Shown here one piece after another: positions 11,152-22,239 of a DNA stretch of 64,000 nt. The notes under the pieces were generated by a model, which was not told where the DNA came from, ran no database searches, and was given only the letters and a program-made list of their open reading frames with translations. The translations under genes and the position numbers were made by a program. Numbering within the stretch: the stretch's first letter is position 1; every line of letters begins with the position of its first letter. Source of the DNA: Calycina herbarum (lineage: Eukaryota > Ascomycota > Leotiomycetes > Helotiales > Pezizellaceae); contig LLEY01000074.1 in assembly GCA_001414485.1 (NCBI GenBank), positions 186,001 through 250,000 on the forward strand. Direction: 5' to 3'.

Positions 11152-12806
11152 TGCTGCAGGAGGTGCAGGAATTGGAGATCAAATCTGAGCGCAGTGCCCG
11201 TCCAGTGTTCCCCCAAACCTCTGGCCGGTTAAAATGTGGAAAAAGCCAAAAGTTCTCACTGCATTGACCTTTCCAAAACAATAGAGAAGCCGATGAATGT
11301 TTCACTCGAATCGACAGGTCCGCTCTTGACTCGATGCGGGTTTGAGGAGTGAATACTGTACTCGAATGGGTGGGTAGGTCGCGGGGTGCTGGAGCTATAG
11401 CTATGCTGTAAGTGATGCCATTGGAGTGCGGGAGGGATCAAAGGAGGATGCAGAGCCCTGAATGCAGTCAGCGATGGTGAACATGCGGTTTTCTCCCACC
11501 AAGACCAAGGGGAATTTGTAAAGATAGGGGTCACTGCCGGCATATATGCATGTGACGCAAATCTTACCGGTGAAGCCTTTTCGAGGGCCGTAGCAAAAAG
11601 GGCTACTACTAGTAAATGGGGTTAGAGCAACCGTCCAGACAAATTTCAATACAAGGCCGCGACGCTGGAAAACGCTACTGCAGGTGTTGGTAAGATGCGG
11701 TCTTACACCAATGCTGCGAGCCTACGAGTACGGCTACCAACAAGTGAGGAGGGGAGGAGGGGAGGACCGTGGGGCTGGAACCGATGTTGCTTTGGGGTAC
11801 TTGTAAAGAGTTGAAGATGGAAAGTCGCAAAGGATAACAACACTGAGGGTTTAGAAATCTTTCGAGCAACGAAGACTAAGCACCCTCACGCTGATAAGAG
11901 CAGCAGGATGCCTGGGTGTAACTATTTACAAGGGAGGTACGGTCCGGTATGGGGGCTAATTTGCCTGCAGTAGGGGTACTTCTACCAGGAACCACCATTC
12001 CTTACCATCAGCTTCTGGCAGTGCCTCGCCCGATGCGGCAGTCGAAGCTTCTGTTGCCAAATAACCTTGTGTAGATCTACATGAAGTCGACAACAACAAC
12101 CTGGAATAAAGAACAGACCTTCTGAAGCATCCAATGATCCTTCCTCTTGTTGATAAACAAGTTCATGCTGTCACGCTGAATTGAAATTGGAAATTGGGGG
12201 AGAGCACCGTGCCCTCGGAGAAAAGAAAAGAGTTCGTTGAACCTTTCATCAGATCAGATCACGTACGACGCTTTAGGAAACATTAATTTCATCTGAGAAC
12301 GAAAAGAAGGACCTCAAGGGATTGGATCGCAAACTCTCCGAATTCCACGATTGGTCCGGCTTGTTTCCAGCTTGCGATCTTTTGTTTTGTTTTGGCGGCA
12401 CGGCAGTTCATCATAGGGGTTGTCCTTTCTTTTCGGCTACAGTATCATTACTATGAAATCACACTGTTTCCTTTCACTTTGCTTCCAGCTTCGTGGAAAC
12501 ACTTTAATTCTATCCGAAATTCTGGGAAAATACTTGGTTCCCCTTATAAGTCTTGAAATGTGTGCAATTATCACCCCTGGATGGTTTCGCTTGAACAGTC
12601 CAGTCAGTGGACTTAGGTCTCCCCCTTGTAAATAGAAAATCCGGGTCTTCGACGATGTGATGTCATCAATTCTAGATAGCTAAAGATCACAACATTTATT
12701 CACTTATCAACTGTTTTCCATTCTTCAAAAGAAATATTACTATAATACTCGGTGTTTTCCAAATAGCCGCCATCCCTAGGTGCCTCTTTACAAACCTCCA
12801 CCTATC
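11152..12806. other. intergenic, divergent promoter region
   Basis: Lies between the 5' ends of the hydrolase (-) and the sterol-desaturase-family gene (+), so it should hold both promoters. Short frames on the minus strand (11256-11869) overlap and lack any domain. No repeat element was recognised. Confidence 0.5.
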
Positions 12807-13961
12807 ATGGACGCCTTGCTTTCTGTCCCTGTATTGGGCTATTTTTTAGGCCCATCTACTTTTTCTACCAGTCTGAACCTTCTGTTCTTTTATATGGTAT
12901 GTGATCCCTTAGCTTTGTGTATGTTATGTGCTAACAATGTTTCAGACATGTATGTTTACTCCGCACTGAACAACCAGCTCGGCAAATAACCAAAGTACTA
13001 GGGAGCACATTAGTTCTCTCACAACCTCCTTTGAAAGTCGAGATTGTTGGGACTTTAGGAATGCGAACTCTATTCTTCCTATTACCCTCCACCCTTTTCC
13101 TCATATTTGATAGCTTTATACCTAGCATCGCAGTAAACATCAAAACTCAAGGCGAATCAGCTTTACCAACTCGTGGTTCTCGGAGTACAAAAAGAGGTGG
13201 CCCAATTTGGTATCGGGTCATAGGTTTAAGCCTTTTCAACGTTCTTCTGGGAGTTTCGGTACAAGCTGGAATCGAATTATTATTTACAGAAGTCTTGAAC
13301 TGGAGAAGCGCATTACAAGTCACCACCACGCTGCCAATGCCTTGGTCAATTGCGAAGCATATTTTGAGAGGACTTTTGATTCGAGAGGTAATTAGATCCC
13401 GTCTTATTTCAGAGCATCATTAACGAGTTACAGGTCTTACAATATTACATTCATCGTTTCATTTTACACCCAAGTAACTCCAACTATTTCAGTCGAGTTC
13501 ACAAGTCTTACTTCCACTCGATCACCTCACCCTATTCCTTCGCCGCGCACTACGATCATCCAGCCTCTTACCTTCTTCTCCGCTTCATCCCAACTTATCT
13601 ACCGTCCATTGTATTCCGAACACATCTCCTAACTTATCTCATGACACTTTCAATCGTCACCCTGGAGGAGACTTGCACATTTTCCGGATATAGTACAATA
13701 CCTGGTATAATGCTAGGTGGCATGGCTCGAAGGCAGGATCTCCACAGCCAGGGACGCGGTAAAGGGAATTTCGCACCATTAGGAATTATGGATTGGATTC
13801 ACGGAACGAGCATTGGAGCTGATGTTGTTGACGACATGAAAGACGAGGCTGATAAACATCATGTCAGTGAGAGAAGTGGAAACGCGATGGAAAAGGCCAA
13901 GGAAAGTGGGAGGCAAGGTCTGAGATCATGGAATGGGAAGAAGAAGAATCAAAAGAAGTAG
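12807..13961 (+). CDS. sterol desaturase / fatty acid hydroxylase superfamily membrane protein
   Basis: Exons 12807-12896, 12946-12949 (four bases), 13002-13387 and 13434-13961 give 335 aa. The start MDALLSVPVLGYFL begins a hydrophobic N-terminus; further membrane segments follow. The diiron His motifs of the superfamily are visible: HRFILH, HKSYFH and HYDHP. A basic tail with many Gly/Lys ends the protein. Known: members hydroxylate or desaturate lipids or sterols in the ER using two iron ions; substrate here not assignable. The four-base exon is needed to restore the conserved FFYMTW-TLVLS reading; the alternative is a non-consensus GTGATC donor at 12901 giving FFYMVW with the same length. 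Confidence 0.82.
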
Positions 13962-14299
13962 TGGATGTTTTTATCAGGGTTCGGAGATAGGAGTTTTGGG
14001 CTTTGAGAATGGATTTATTGACGAATTTATAAACCCCCCCCCCCTTTTTCAGTCGCTAAGAAAACCGAATCTTTGTCTTTGTCAACGTATTTTTGAACTA
14101 TAGCAGAATAAAATGCAGTGCAAAAGATGTTCTATTGTATTTCCAACCTATGAGACAAAATTAATAGGGTTTTGACATTCAAAGACGTGACTTACAGAGC
14201 ACGGAGGTCACCCCTCCACTCTCGCCGCTTTTAAGTCCCCACCTCAATACGTCCTGCCGCCCAACAACCCACACTTTTTGATCAAGCATCAACTCCAGA
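13962..14299. other. short intergenic region between two plus-strand genes
   Basis: 338 bp holding the 3' flank of the sterol-desaturase-family gene and the promoter of the Dpb4 gene. A homopolymeric C tract of about 11 bases lies at 14034-14044, followed by a pyrimidine tract. Confidence 0.5.
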
Positions 14300-15271
14300 A
14301 TGCCCCCAAAGAAGGCCTTACCAACAATGGTCTCAACTGAAGAAGCCGCGTTTGCAAAAGAGCAGTCCGTGAGGGACGGAATCAATGTGGATGTAAGTTA
14401 CTTTTCTGTGACAGCTCCGTCAACGCGTTCCTTCGAATACACGCGCCCCCGATAACACTACAAGTTGCTGGAAAACGCCCATTGACATTTTCAATAGGAC
14501 TTCGCACTCCCAAAGAGCATCGTTACGAAGTTAGCCAAGGGTGTTCTACCGCCGAATACACAGATTCAAGGGAATGCGATGTTGGCGATGACCAAAAGTG
14601 CCACAGTTTTTGTCAATTACTTGGCTTCGCAGTACGTTCGCATATATATCTTTCGGCACTCCTCGACTTTGCTGCTTGATTAGGGTACAAAAATTAAGAT
14701 GCTAACGATATGCGACTACAGCGCTAACGAACATGCGATCTCGCAAAACCGCAAAACACTGTCCACGGTCGACGTTTTCGCAGCCTTGGAAGAACTTGAA
14801 TTCCCAGATTGGAAGGAGAAGCTGGAGGGTGAACTAGCTAGTGGGTACTCCAGCCTTGCCCCAACGACAACATGCTGACAAGGTCACTTAGAATGGCACG
14901 AAATTCAAGCCGAAAAAAAGATCAACGCGAGTAAAAAGAAGGCCGCAGAGAAGGGCGAGGATGGGGAAGAGGATACACAAGGCGAAAACGAGGATTCCAG
15001 CAAACTCGGACAGCCAGCTGCGAAGAAAGCGAGATTAGAGACTGGTCAGAAAGCGGGAGGCGCCGAGAGAACTAGTCTGCCATCGAGACCGAATACTGGA
15101 GAACATACTGCAGATGAAGATGCTGGGGATGATGAAGAAGCAGCAGAAGACGATGAGGACGAAGATGAGGACAACGAGGCTGAGGAGCGACTTGAAACGG
15201 AAGAACACGAAGATACCCTAGAAGTGGAGGCTGAAGACGAAGCCCTCGATAATGGAGAAGACAGCGATTGA
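14300..15271 (+). CDS. DPB4: DNA polymerase epsilon subunit D, histone-fold protein
   Basis: Four exons (14300-14392, 14498-14631, 14722-14840, 14892-15271) close in frame to 241 aa. Residues about 31-115 form a histone fold of the CBF/NF-Y type: LPKSIVTKLAKGVLPPN, then GNAMLAMTKSATVFVNYLAS and KTLSTVDVFAALEELEFPDW. After EIQAEKK a coiled basic stretch gives way to an Asp/Glu-rich tail (last ~70 residues). This is the Dpb4/POLE3 layout. Known role: partner of Dpb3 in polymerase epsilon and of the CHRAC/ISW2 remodeller, nuclear. The third intron's donor (GTGGGT at 14841) is weak; the chosen joint gives ELAKWHEIQ, as expected for the family. Confidence 0.9.
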
Positions 15272-16160
15272 TTTGTGCTGATCTTGAAGCGGTTCTGTCA
15301 ACTCGGGGCAAATGCATTTGGAAGGAGTTTTATAGGGACAGGAGTTGAACGGATTCGCATGGATTATAAACGCCTGGTATCAGATTTACGAAGACATGCC
15401 ATTTCAACCCTGTCGCGAGATTCGAGGGTAGAAAAATATTCTGATCAGGAACAATAATCCGAGTAGCGATTCTTGGTGGAACACCAAGGGGGAGGCAGCG
15501 AGGGAGACGAAATACTACGCGGACAACTTTTGAAAGTCCAAGACAATCGTAAATCCGAATTACAGTACTGATGATGGGAAATGAAAATGAATATTTCGTC
15601 TATCTACATGTACCAAGTTTCTTAATTCCTCTGTTCTTGCTATTTATTCCCCCGTTCATATTTACCAGGATGATACGTCATGAATCGTAACCCTTCCTAT
15701 GGTGAACGTTGATCAGTACTATGCTTTCGAAATATTGCTAAATATAAAGGAAAAGCGCAAGTGCTGCTTCAGAAAACACCATGTTGATTCTATTGCGAGA
15801 AGCCTCTTAAGCGTTGGCTAACGGCCAGATATCGGCGAGTGAATGTATTTTTCTATCATGTCCTTTGCGTGTTGGGACAGCTTCTTTCAGAGACTTCTAT
15901 CAGAACTTTGCTTACCATATTTCAAAGCTTTGAATTCAAACAAAATGAGATGGAATGGGTATTGTCTTTTGGATTTCTTCTGAGAAGAGGGATGGGAATC
16001 AAAGCTTCGATTATATATCTTCATTTTCGGCGACATTGTGTCATTTGTGAGTCAATCGCTTCTATACTGGCTAATCACTTCTTTTTCTATAGTAACACAA
16101 ATGCACGAATCAGTCCCCCCTCCGATATTACACGGGTTATCACCCCACCCTGTCGAGACA
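15272..16160. other. intergenic between convergent genes
   Basis: 3' flanks of DPB4 (+) and of the MFS gene (-). Open frames at 15839-16246 read through in low-complexity, unconserved sequence. Nothing else recognised. Confidence 0.5.
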
Positions 16161-17949
16161 TCAATGAGCCGGAGCAGCACTCGTGGCGACGTATTCCCAA
16201 TATTTTTTCGTCGAGAATCTTCGGAGTCGTTTTCCGACGAAGATGATTGGAAGGAAGGTGAATGTACAGACCAGGGAAACCATGGCCACAGTAATGAAGC
16301 AATTTTGCAAGCCCATTCCACTGATCCAGGGGTCAATTCCATAACTGACCGCGAATCCCAGAGTGTTTCTAATTATGATTACTGAAATCAATGATTCACC
16401 AGCGATTTCCTAAGATATCAATTAGGCGAGTCTCAGCAAATAGGGGGAAGAAGCAGTACCTTGAAACAGTCGACATCATAACTCAATGTTAGAGAGCCTC
16501 CACTGATAACGCTGAATGCCAACATGCCTAATCCCACTATCAGACCAAACCAATGAAGTCCTCTAGCCGCTCCGACACCCCAAAGAATAAGTCCACTGGC
16601 ACAGAGAAGACCGGAGAAGCCCAACATCCAGAGCCGCTGTTCCGGTTCTCTCACTCCCCCATTACGGCGAGCTAGACGAATAGCAAGTTGATCTGCGGAC
16701 CATCCTGACCAAAGAGCTGCCAATGCCGCACCAATTAACGGCGAAAGATACGCTGTCCCGACGAGACCAGAAGAGAAGTTGTATGGGGGAGCGCTGAGAA
16801 CTGACGATGCAGTAGCGTTAAGGACGTTGTACCAACTTAAACAAGTACCGTACAAAAAGCCCGCCCAAGTAACGCATGGGAAATAGTACATGATACTCAA
16901 GGGCCGGTACATCATAGTGAAAAGCTGTTTAAGAGAAGGGCGTCCGTCCATTTTTACAAATAGTTGGAGTTTCTTCCAGTAAGTTTTTTGTGCCGTCAGA
17001 ATTGTGTTACCTGCTTCTATCGTTGTTGGAATTGCTTGTTTTTCTCCTTTCTCGGAACTTTCAACTCCAGTGGTTCCCATTGGCGTTGTCGCTCCATTGC
17101 TTTCTTCCCCGCTATCAACACCTTCTAGTGTGCTACGGAAGTACATGGTCTCTTCCATGAAGAAGTAGATAATGACAGTGGTTACAGCTTGGATCAGAGC
17201 TCCAAAATACATCACCCACTGCCATCCTCCAGCAATATTGATCCAACCAGAAAAGAATCTAACAAAAATCAGTTGCAACCCTTGGCTTGAAAATCGGGAC
17301 TACTCACGGTGCTACAAAATTGCCACCGAACAAAAGGAAGGCATAAATGCCCATCCAGGTACCTCGATCATGAGCAAAAAATAGATCAGGAACGGTGACT
17401 TCAGGTAAGGATTCAATCGGTGACGCGAAGATGCCCAAAATGATTCGATGAGCGTACCATTCTCCTTTTGTGGTGCTATACGCTGACCAAATGATAGGCC
17501 AAATGCATAAGAAGCTCGAGAGAACATAGACCCCACGTCTCCCATACACCAAAGCCAATGGTTGCCACAACAAACAAGCCCATCCTAGAAATAAAAACAT
17601 CAACCCTGTGCCAATGTTTAGTTGAGCAACAGTTATTCCAGTATCTTCAGCAATCGGCGTCAAAACTACATCCTGTCAGTAATTTTCATATACGAGACTT
17701 GAAGGCCGTTGTACCTGAATACTGGACTGCTGTAGAAATTGCTGTCCCAATTGTGTAGGTATTGCTCATCCATATGGCTAGAAGTTTCCGCTTTCGAGTC
17801 CAATTCAGCGGATCTTCGGGGTCAGAACTCGGTTTAGGTACGAGCACGATGTCTTTTTTGCTCCCTTCTAGATGACGGGCATTCATATCGCCTCCAACAT
17901 CGATAAGATGGACTGTTCCGGGAACAATATTATTATGTGGTGTTGCCAT
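16161..17949 (-). CDS. MFS transporter (DHA1/HOL1-like)
   Basis: Four exons (17949-17715, 17665-17308, 17258-16460, 16409-16161) give 546 aa. The N-terminal cytoplasmic part ends in DPEDPLNWTRKRK before TM1. Then come VQYSVLTPIAEDTGI, LVYGRRGVYVLSS (motif A-like loop), SPIESLPEVTVPDLFFAHDRG and GWQWVMYFGALIQ, all standard for fungal DHA1 carriers. A cytoplasmic loop of about 75 residues separates the two six-helix halves. The exon 1/2 joint uses the downstream TAG at 17666 because only that gives VQYSVLTPIAED. Substrate unknown. It is transcribed away from the M20 amidohydrolase at 18920 with about 970 bp between starts, so coordinated expression is possible but unproven. Confidence 0.87.
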
Positions 17950-18919
17950 GTTGATGATTTGAATTTCTTCCTCCGCACAGGCAATGGTTATCTCAGGGGA
18001 GGCAAGTGAGGAAAGAGCGACCAGAACAGTGACGCAAAGCAAGAGGGTAGGGAAAGAGTAATATAGAATGGGGATCATAGGGGAAGTCCACAATGACTCT
18101 CCCACTCTCGCCACGGCTGCATCTTTGCGAGGAGTCGACTATCGACCAATTATGCATTTGGTCAGCACCTCGTTATCGGTTCCTAGACATGATAGCACGT
18201 TTTATTAAGAGTGATACTCCCCGATCAAACCCACGGCTGCCACGGCTGCCCAAAGTCTAAAACCATGGAACAGGAAGTATATTTTGCTGCGCCGTTGGAA
18301 AGGTGGTTCTTATCGTGGAAATTGTGGGGTTGTTAAGTTTCATCAGTGAGTAAGTGCTGGAGCTCCAGGCTGCTGGGTATGTCTATTGCTCGAACAAGTT
18401 GGGAAGAATGATCAACTGCAAATACTTGTTTAGGATCAACTCAGTTAATGACCCAATTTGTTGAAAGACTGTATCTGCAAGCACGATATCTTTGGCGGCC
18501 GCGGTGAACTTCGACAGGTAATAGAAGAGACAAGGTAGATTACCGAGTGGGTATATCTTGCCCGATCACTTGTTAAAACTAAGTTCATAAATATGGAGAT
18601 ATTCTGGGGTCCCAATGAATTGTGGATCCGATCGTCATTTTATATTTCCGAACATGGAGGATGGGGAGGTGGGACAGCCAGTAAGCCAACATCCCACCCT
18701 TCAGGTGTGGGCGTGTCACTCCACTTTAGCTGCTGAATGGGGAGCTGTTGGTGTTATCTACTCTGGAGAAAAGAGGGGCTATATTATTCCTCTGTGACCG
18801 CTGTAGTTCGAGGTTTATTTATCAGGAGTACTACTTTTAACAAATCGTCAATTGATTGTTCCTTCGAGTTTCATTGTTTATTTCTCACAATTTATTCTTA
18901 CAGAAGACTGATTATAGTT
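17950..18919. other. divergent promoter region
   Basis: Shared upstream region of an MFS gene (-) and the amidohydrolase gene (+). CACGGCTGC occurs at 18112 and again, doubled, around 18229-18246, which could be a regulatory repeat. No gene recognised. Confidence 0.4.
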
Positions 18920-20713
18920 ATGTCTCTTTTACGACCTTTAGTTGTTCGAGGGACTTATCGACAAATATTGAAGCCTAGACAGTTCTACCGCCGTTCTTCC
19001 AATTTTCATAGCCTCAAAGTTTCACAAGATCGTCTTTGGTAAGCGAGGAAGTTCAAAACATATTTTGCCCCTTTCACTTCAATAAGACAAGCAGGGACTT
19101 ATTAGTCCATACTTAGGAATACTATACAGACAACATGTGACATGGCAGGTGCAAAAGATGGTGGCCTAAGCCGATTATCCTGCGACGATAATGACAAGTT
19201 CGTATCCCCCCCCCTTTGTCCAAGAAACTTGGTTTTCCAATTCTAGAATTGCAACAAATTAAACCCAAAGACGCTTACTTTCATTCCTAATCTTTAGAAT
19301 AGCACGAGACTGGTTCGCTTCAGAAGTTGAAAAGCTTGGGGCAAAATACGAAGTCGACCAAATGGGCTGTCAATGGGCCACAATCCCAGGAGAAAATAAC
19401 GAACTTCCTCCCATTGCAGTTGGAAGTCACATGGATAGTGTACAGACTGGAGGAAAATTCGACGGTCCCCTGGGAGTCTTCACGGGATTGGAAATAATGA
19501 AAGTTCTCAAAGAAAGTGGTACCAAAACCTACGCACCATTTACGGTCATCAATTGGACGAATGAAGAGGGAGCGAGATTCCCTCCCGGTATTTGAAGTTG
19601 CTAGTATGGAATAGACGAGTGGGCACTGATGAATTGAGTAGGATGTATGTCTTCCGCGGTTTGGTCGAACGAGCTGGATATTGATTATGCGCATTCTTGC
19701 ACCGACTCCACCGATAAGTCCATTACTATCAAAGATGAGCTGAAGAGAATTGGATATCTTGGAACGAAAGAAGTTTCATATAAAACAAGTCCTTTATCGG
19801 CACATTTTGAAATTGTAAGTTCATCACACAACAAATAGGGACCAACTTTTCTAACTAGACCATAGCATATTGAGCAAGGAAGTAGATTAGAGAAATCGGG
19901 AAAGGAGGTGGGAGTTGTGGATAAGTTAGTACAAGTATATGGTAGCATTAAGAAGTGTACTGACATTATATTAGTATCCAAGGAACGCGCTGGTTTGATG
20001 TTAGCTTAAGAGGTGTCACAAGACATACTGATACAACTTACATGAGTGTACCTATTCTTATTTCCCACAGCTGAGAAACATATACTAAGTGCTCGAACAG
20101 AATCGGCAAGATGCCCTAATTGGCGCTGCCAAGTGTGTTCTCGAAATCCAACGCATTGGTCTCGCTTCCAAAACCGGCATGGCAACAGCGTCACTCTTCA
20201 AATCATCGCCTCAAAACTTTTGCAATATCCCTTCTGCGGTGGATTTCTCATTCTCAATGCAACACACCGATTTGGAAGCCCTCAAATCGATGACAGCGCA
20301 AATCGAAGAGTTTGTTTACGGCACAGCAAAGGCAGACGGGTTGGAAGTAGAAACATACAAAAATGTCTGGTCTTTCGACCCAGGAGTCTTTGATGCCGAA
20401 GCTGTGAGCTGTGTTGAAGCTTCGGCGAAGGAACAGGGGTTTACTTACGATAGACTTTGTAGTCATACTGGTATGTTTTCTCTTTACTGGCAAACTTGAG
20501 TTGGAGAGACTAATTTGGCTATGAACAGGACATGACTCGATTTATACACGTTTGCGAGTACCTACAGCCATGGTGTTTACGCCTTGTCGAGATGGAATTT
20601 CGCACTCTCCACTTGAGTATGCTAGTCCAGAGAATTGCAGTATCGGTGCGCAGACATTGATGGGAGCTGTTTTGAGGTATGATGATATTTTGAGGAAGGA
20701 ACATTCTGCTTGA
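18920..20713 (+). CDS. M20-family amidohydrolase (N-carbamoyl-amino-acid hydrolase / allantoate amidohydrolase type)
   Basis: Eight exons (18920-19038, 19117-19197, 19298-19587, 19642-19814, 19866-19924, 19975-20045, 20090-20470, 20529-20713) close in frame to 452 aa. Metal and catalytic motifs appear in family order: GSHMDSV, FDGPLGVFTGLE, WTNEEGARF, HIEQGSRLE, RHTDTT, and a C-terminal GISHSPLEY His. All zinc ligands expected for the carbamoylase group seem intact. The basic Arg/Ser-rich N-terminus of about 35 residues could be a mitochondrial presequence. Known role: hydrolysis of ureido or N-carbamoyl groups in purine/pyrimidine or hydantoin breakdown; exact substrate not decidable. Two donors (19198 GTTCGT, 20046 GTGTAC) are non-standard and deserve transcript support. 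Confidence 0.85.
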
Positions 20714-22239
20714 GTGAGAATTGGATATGTATCATGACCATAATAACTTTGGATTGAAGTTCAAGATTGTCGTGATCCAAAGACTAAGCATTCCCCACCA
20801 TATCTGGAACACCTCGTATGGGGCGTTGTGCTCAAGAGTCTCGGATATTTCACTTATTTGAATCATGTGAGAAATTTAGGGTAATCGCTCCTCCCTATTC
20901 CTTTTATTCTAAGCCTTCTTACACAATCACACCACCTCACCGACACTTTCTAATGCAACTCGCAATCCAACAATCTAGAACAAGCTCAATAGAGGCACAT
21001 AGAGAGCCATCCAAGCGGAGGCTCGGTTTTATGTATGTCGATTTTACTTTACGTGTATAAAAGACTGATTGAGCACAGGACCGTTGCGAGGACAGGACGA
21101 ATAGCATTTGGCTGGACTCACTCGTGACCCCTTCTTGGCCCCCAATGTGTTGCTTGGGTTACTCGTGGCTTACTCGTGGGCTACTCAATTTTTGATAGCT
21201 TACTGGCAACTCTTCTTTTTGGCCCCCAAACTTGGTTGTTGGCTTACTTGCCATCTTTTAGCTTACTTGCTATCGTTTAGCTTACTCAAGACTTGATGGC
21301 TTACTCTCAACTATTCTTTTTAGCCCCCAAACTTGTTTGGTTTACTGAAGAATTGTTGGATTACTCGTGGATTACTCGAGATTTGATAGCCTACTCACAA
21401 CGCGCATTTTAGCCCCTAAACTTGATAAATTACGCAACGATCAATCGCTTACTCGCGACATTTCGAATTCAAGTTACGCAAAACCTCGTAAGAAGTCGTG
21501 CCACCATTCAGCCTACAAAGACACATCATGATCTTATTACTTCTATCTATTATCTATTATCTATCACTATTAATTCCTCCAGAGACCGTGCAGTGACAAT
21601 ACCATGGCAGATGCGTTGCAACGCCAGTCAAACGTCTTCATTGCATGCGAGTATCGGTTTCTAGCACACTTCATCGGATGATTCCATGTGTACAAATGCC
21701 TTCGCATCCTGACAAGCCAGCTCCAGATCGGGTTTTAGTTTTATTTCGTTGTTGAGCGCGACGGGATGCCAAAGCGAGGTGAGAAACGAGAAAACAGAAG
21801 AGGGTGAGAAATCCCAATCCGAGGGAGGGGGGGGGTTATAGTCGCGCTAGGCAAGGGTTCCCTCCTCCCCAGCAGAGCATGAAGACAGGTGCTCTCCATC
21901 GTTCCTTCTTCGAACGCAACAGAGTTGACCCTACCCCTCGCCGCAACACCTCCACGCTTGCTCAGGACGTGTCGCTCCTTCCCTCTCCATCTCGACTCGA
22001 CCTCAACACTCGGCTGCTCGCCACTCACGCTCGACACAGCCCTTGACGAGCCTGCTCGAGTCTCGACCCTCTCGAACCTCTTTAACCATCTTAATCTTGG
22101 CCTGGGCCCAGCTCGCGTGCTCCTTCCCTTCACATCACCCAACTCTTCACTCTCCCTGGCTCTCTTGCCATCTCTCGACATACCCATTACTACCTCTCCC
22201 CAAAAGCGTTCGCTCAAGTTCTCTGCAGATCTCTCGTCC
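20714..22239. other. intergenic, repeat-bearing
   Basis: Holds a degenerate tandem repeat (21113-21430), then a GC-richer, CTCGAC-rich stretch (21800-22230) with a G9 tract at about 21828-21836. Open frames on both strands in that stretch are long only because stop codons are rare there; none shows a domain. Confidence 0.5.
21113..21430. repeat. degenerate tandem repeat, ~90-94 bp period
   Basis: About three and a half units, each with a GGCCCCCAAACTTG-like core (21137, 21231, 21322, 21411) followed by several GCTTACTCGTGG / GCTTACTTG variants. Units are 70-85% alike by eye. A smaller 11-13 bp subrepeat (GCTTACTnG) sits within each unit. Confidence 0.65.
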
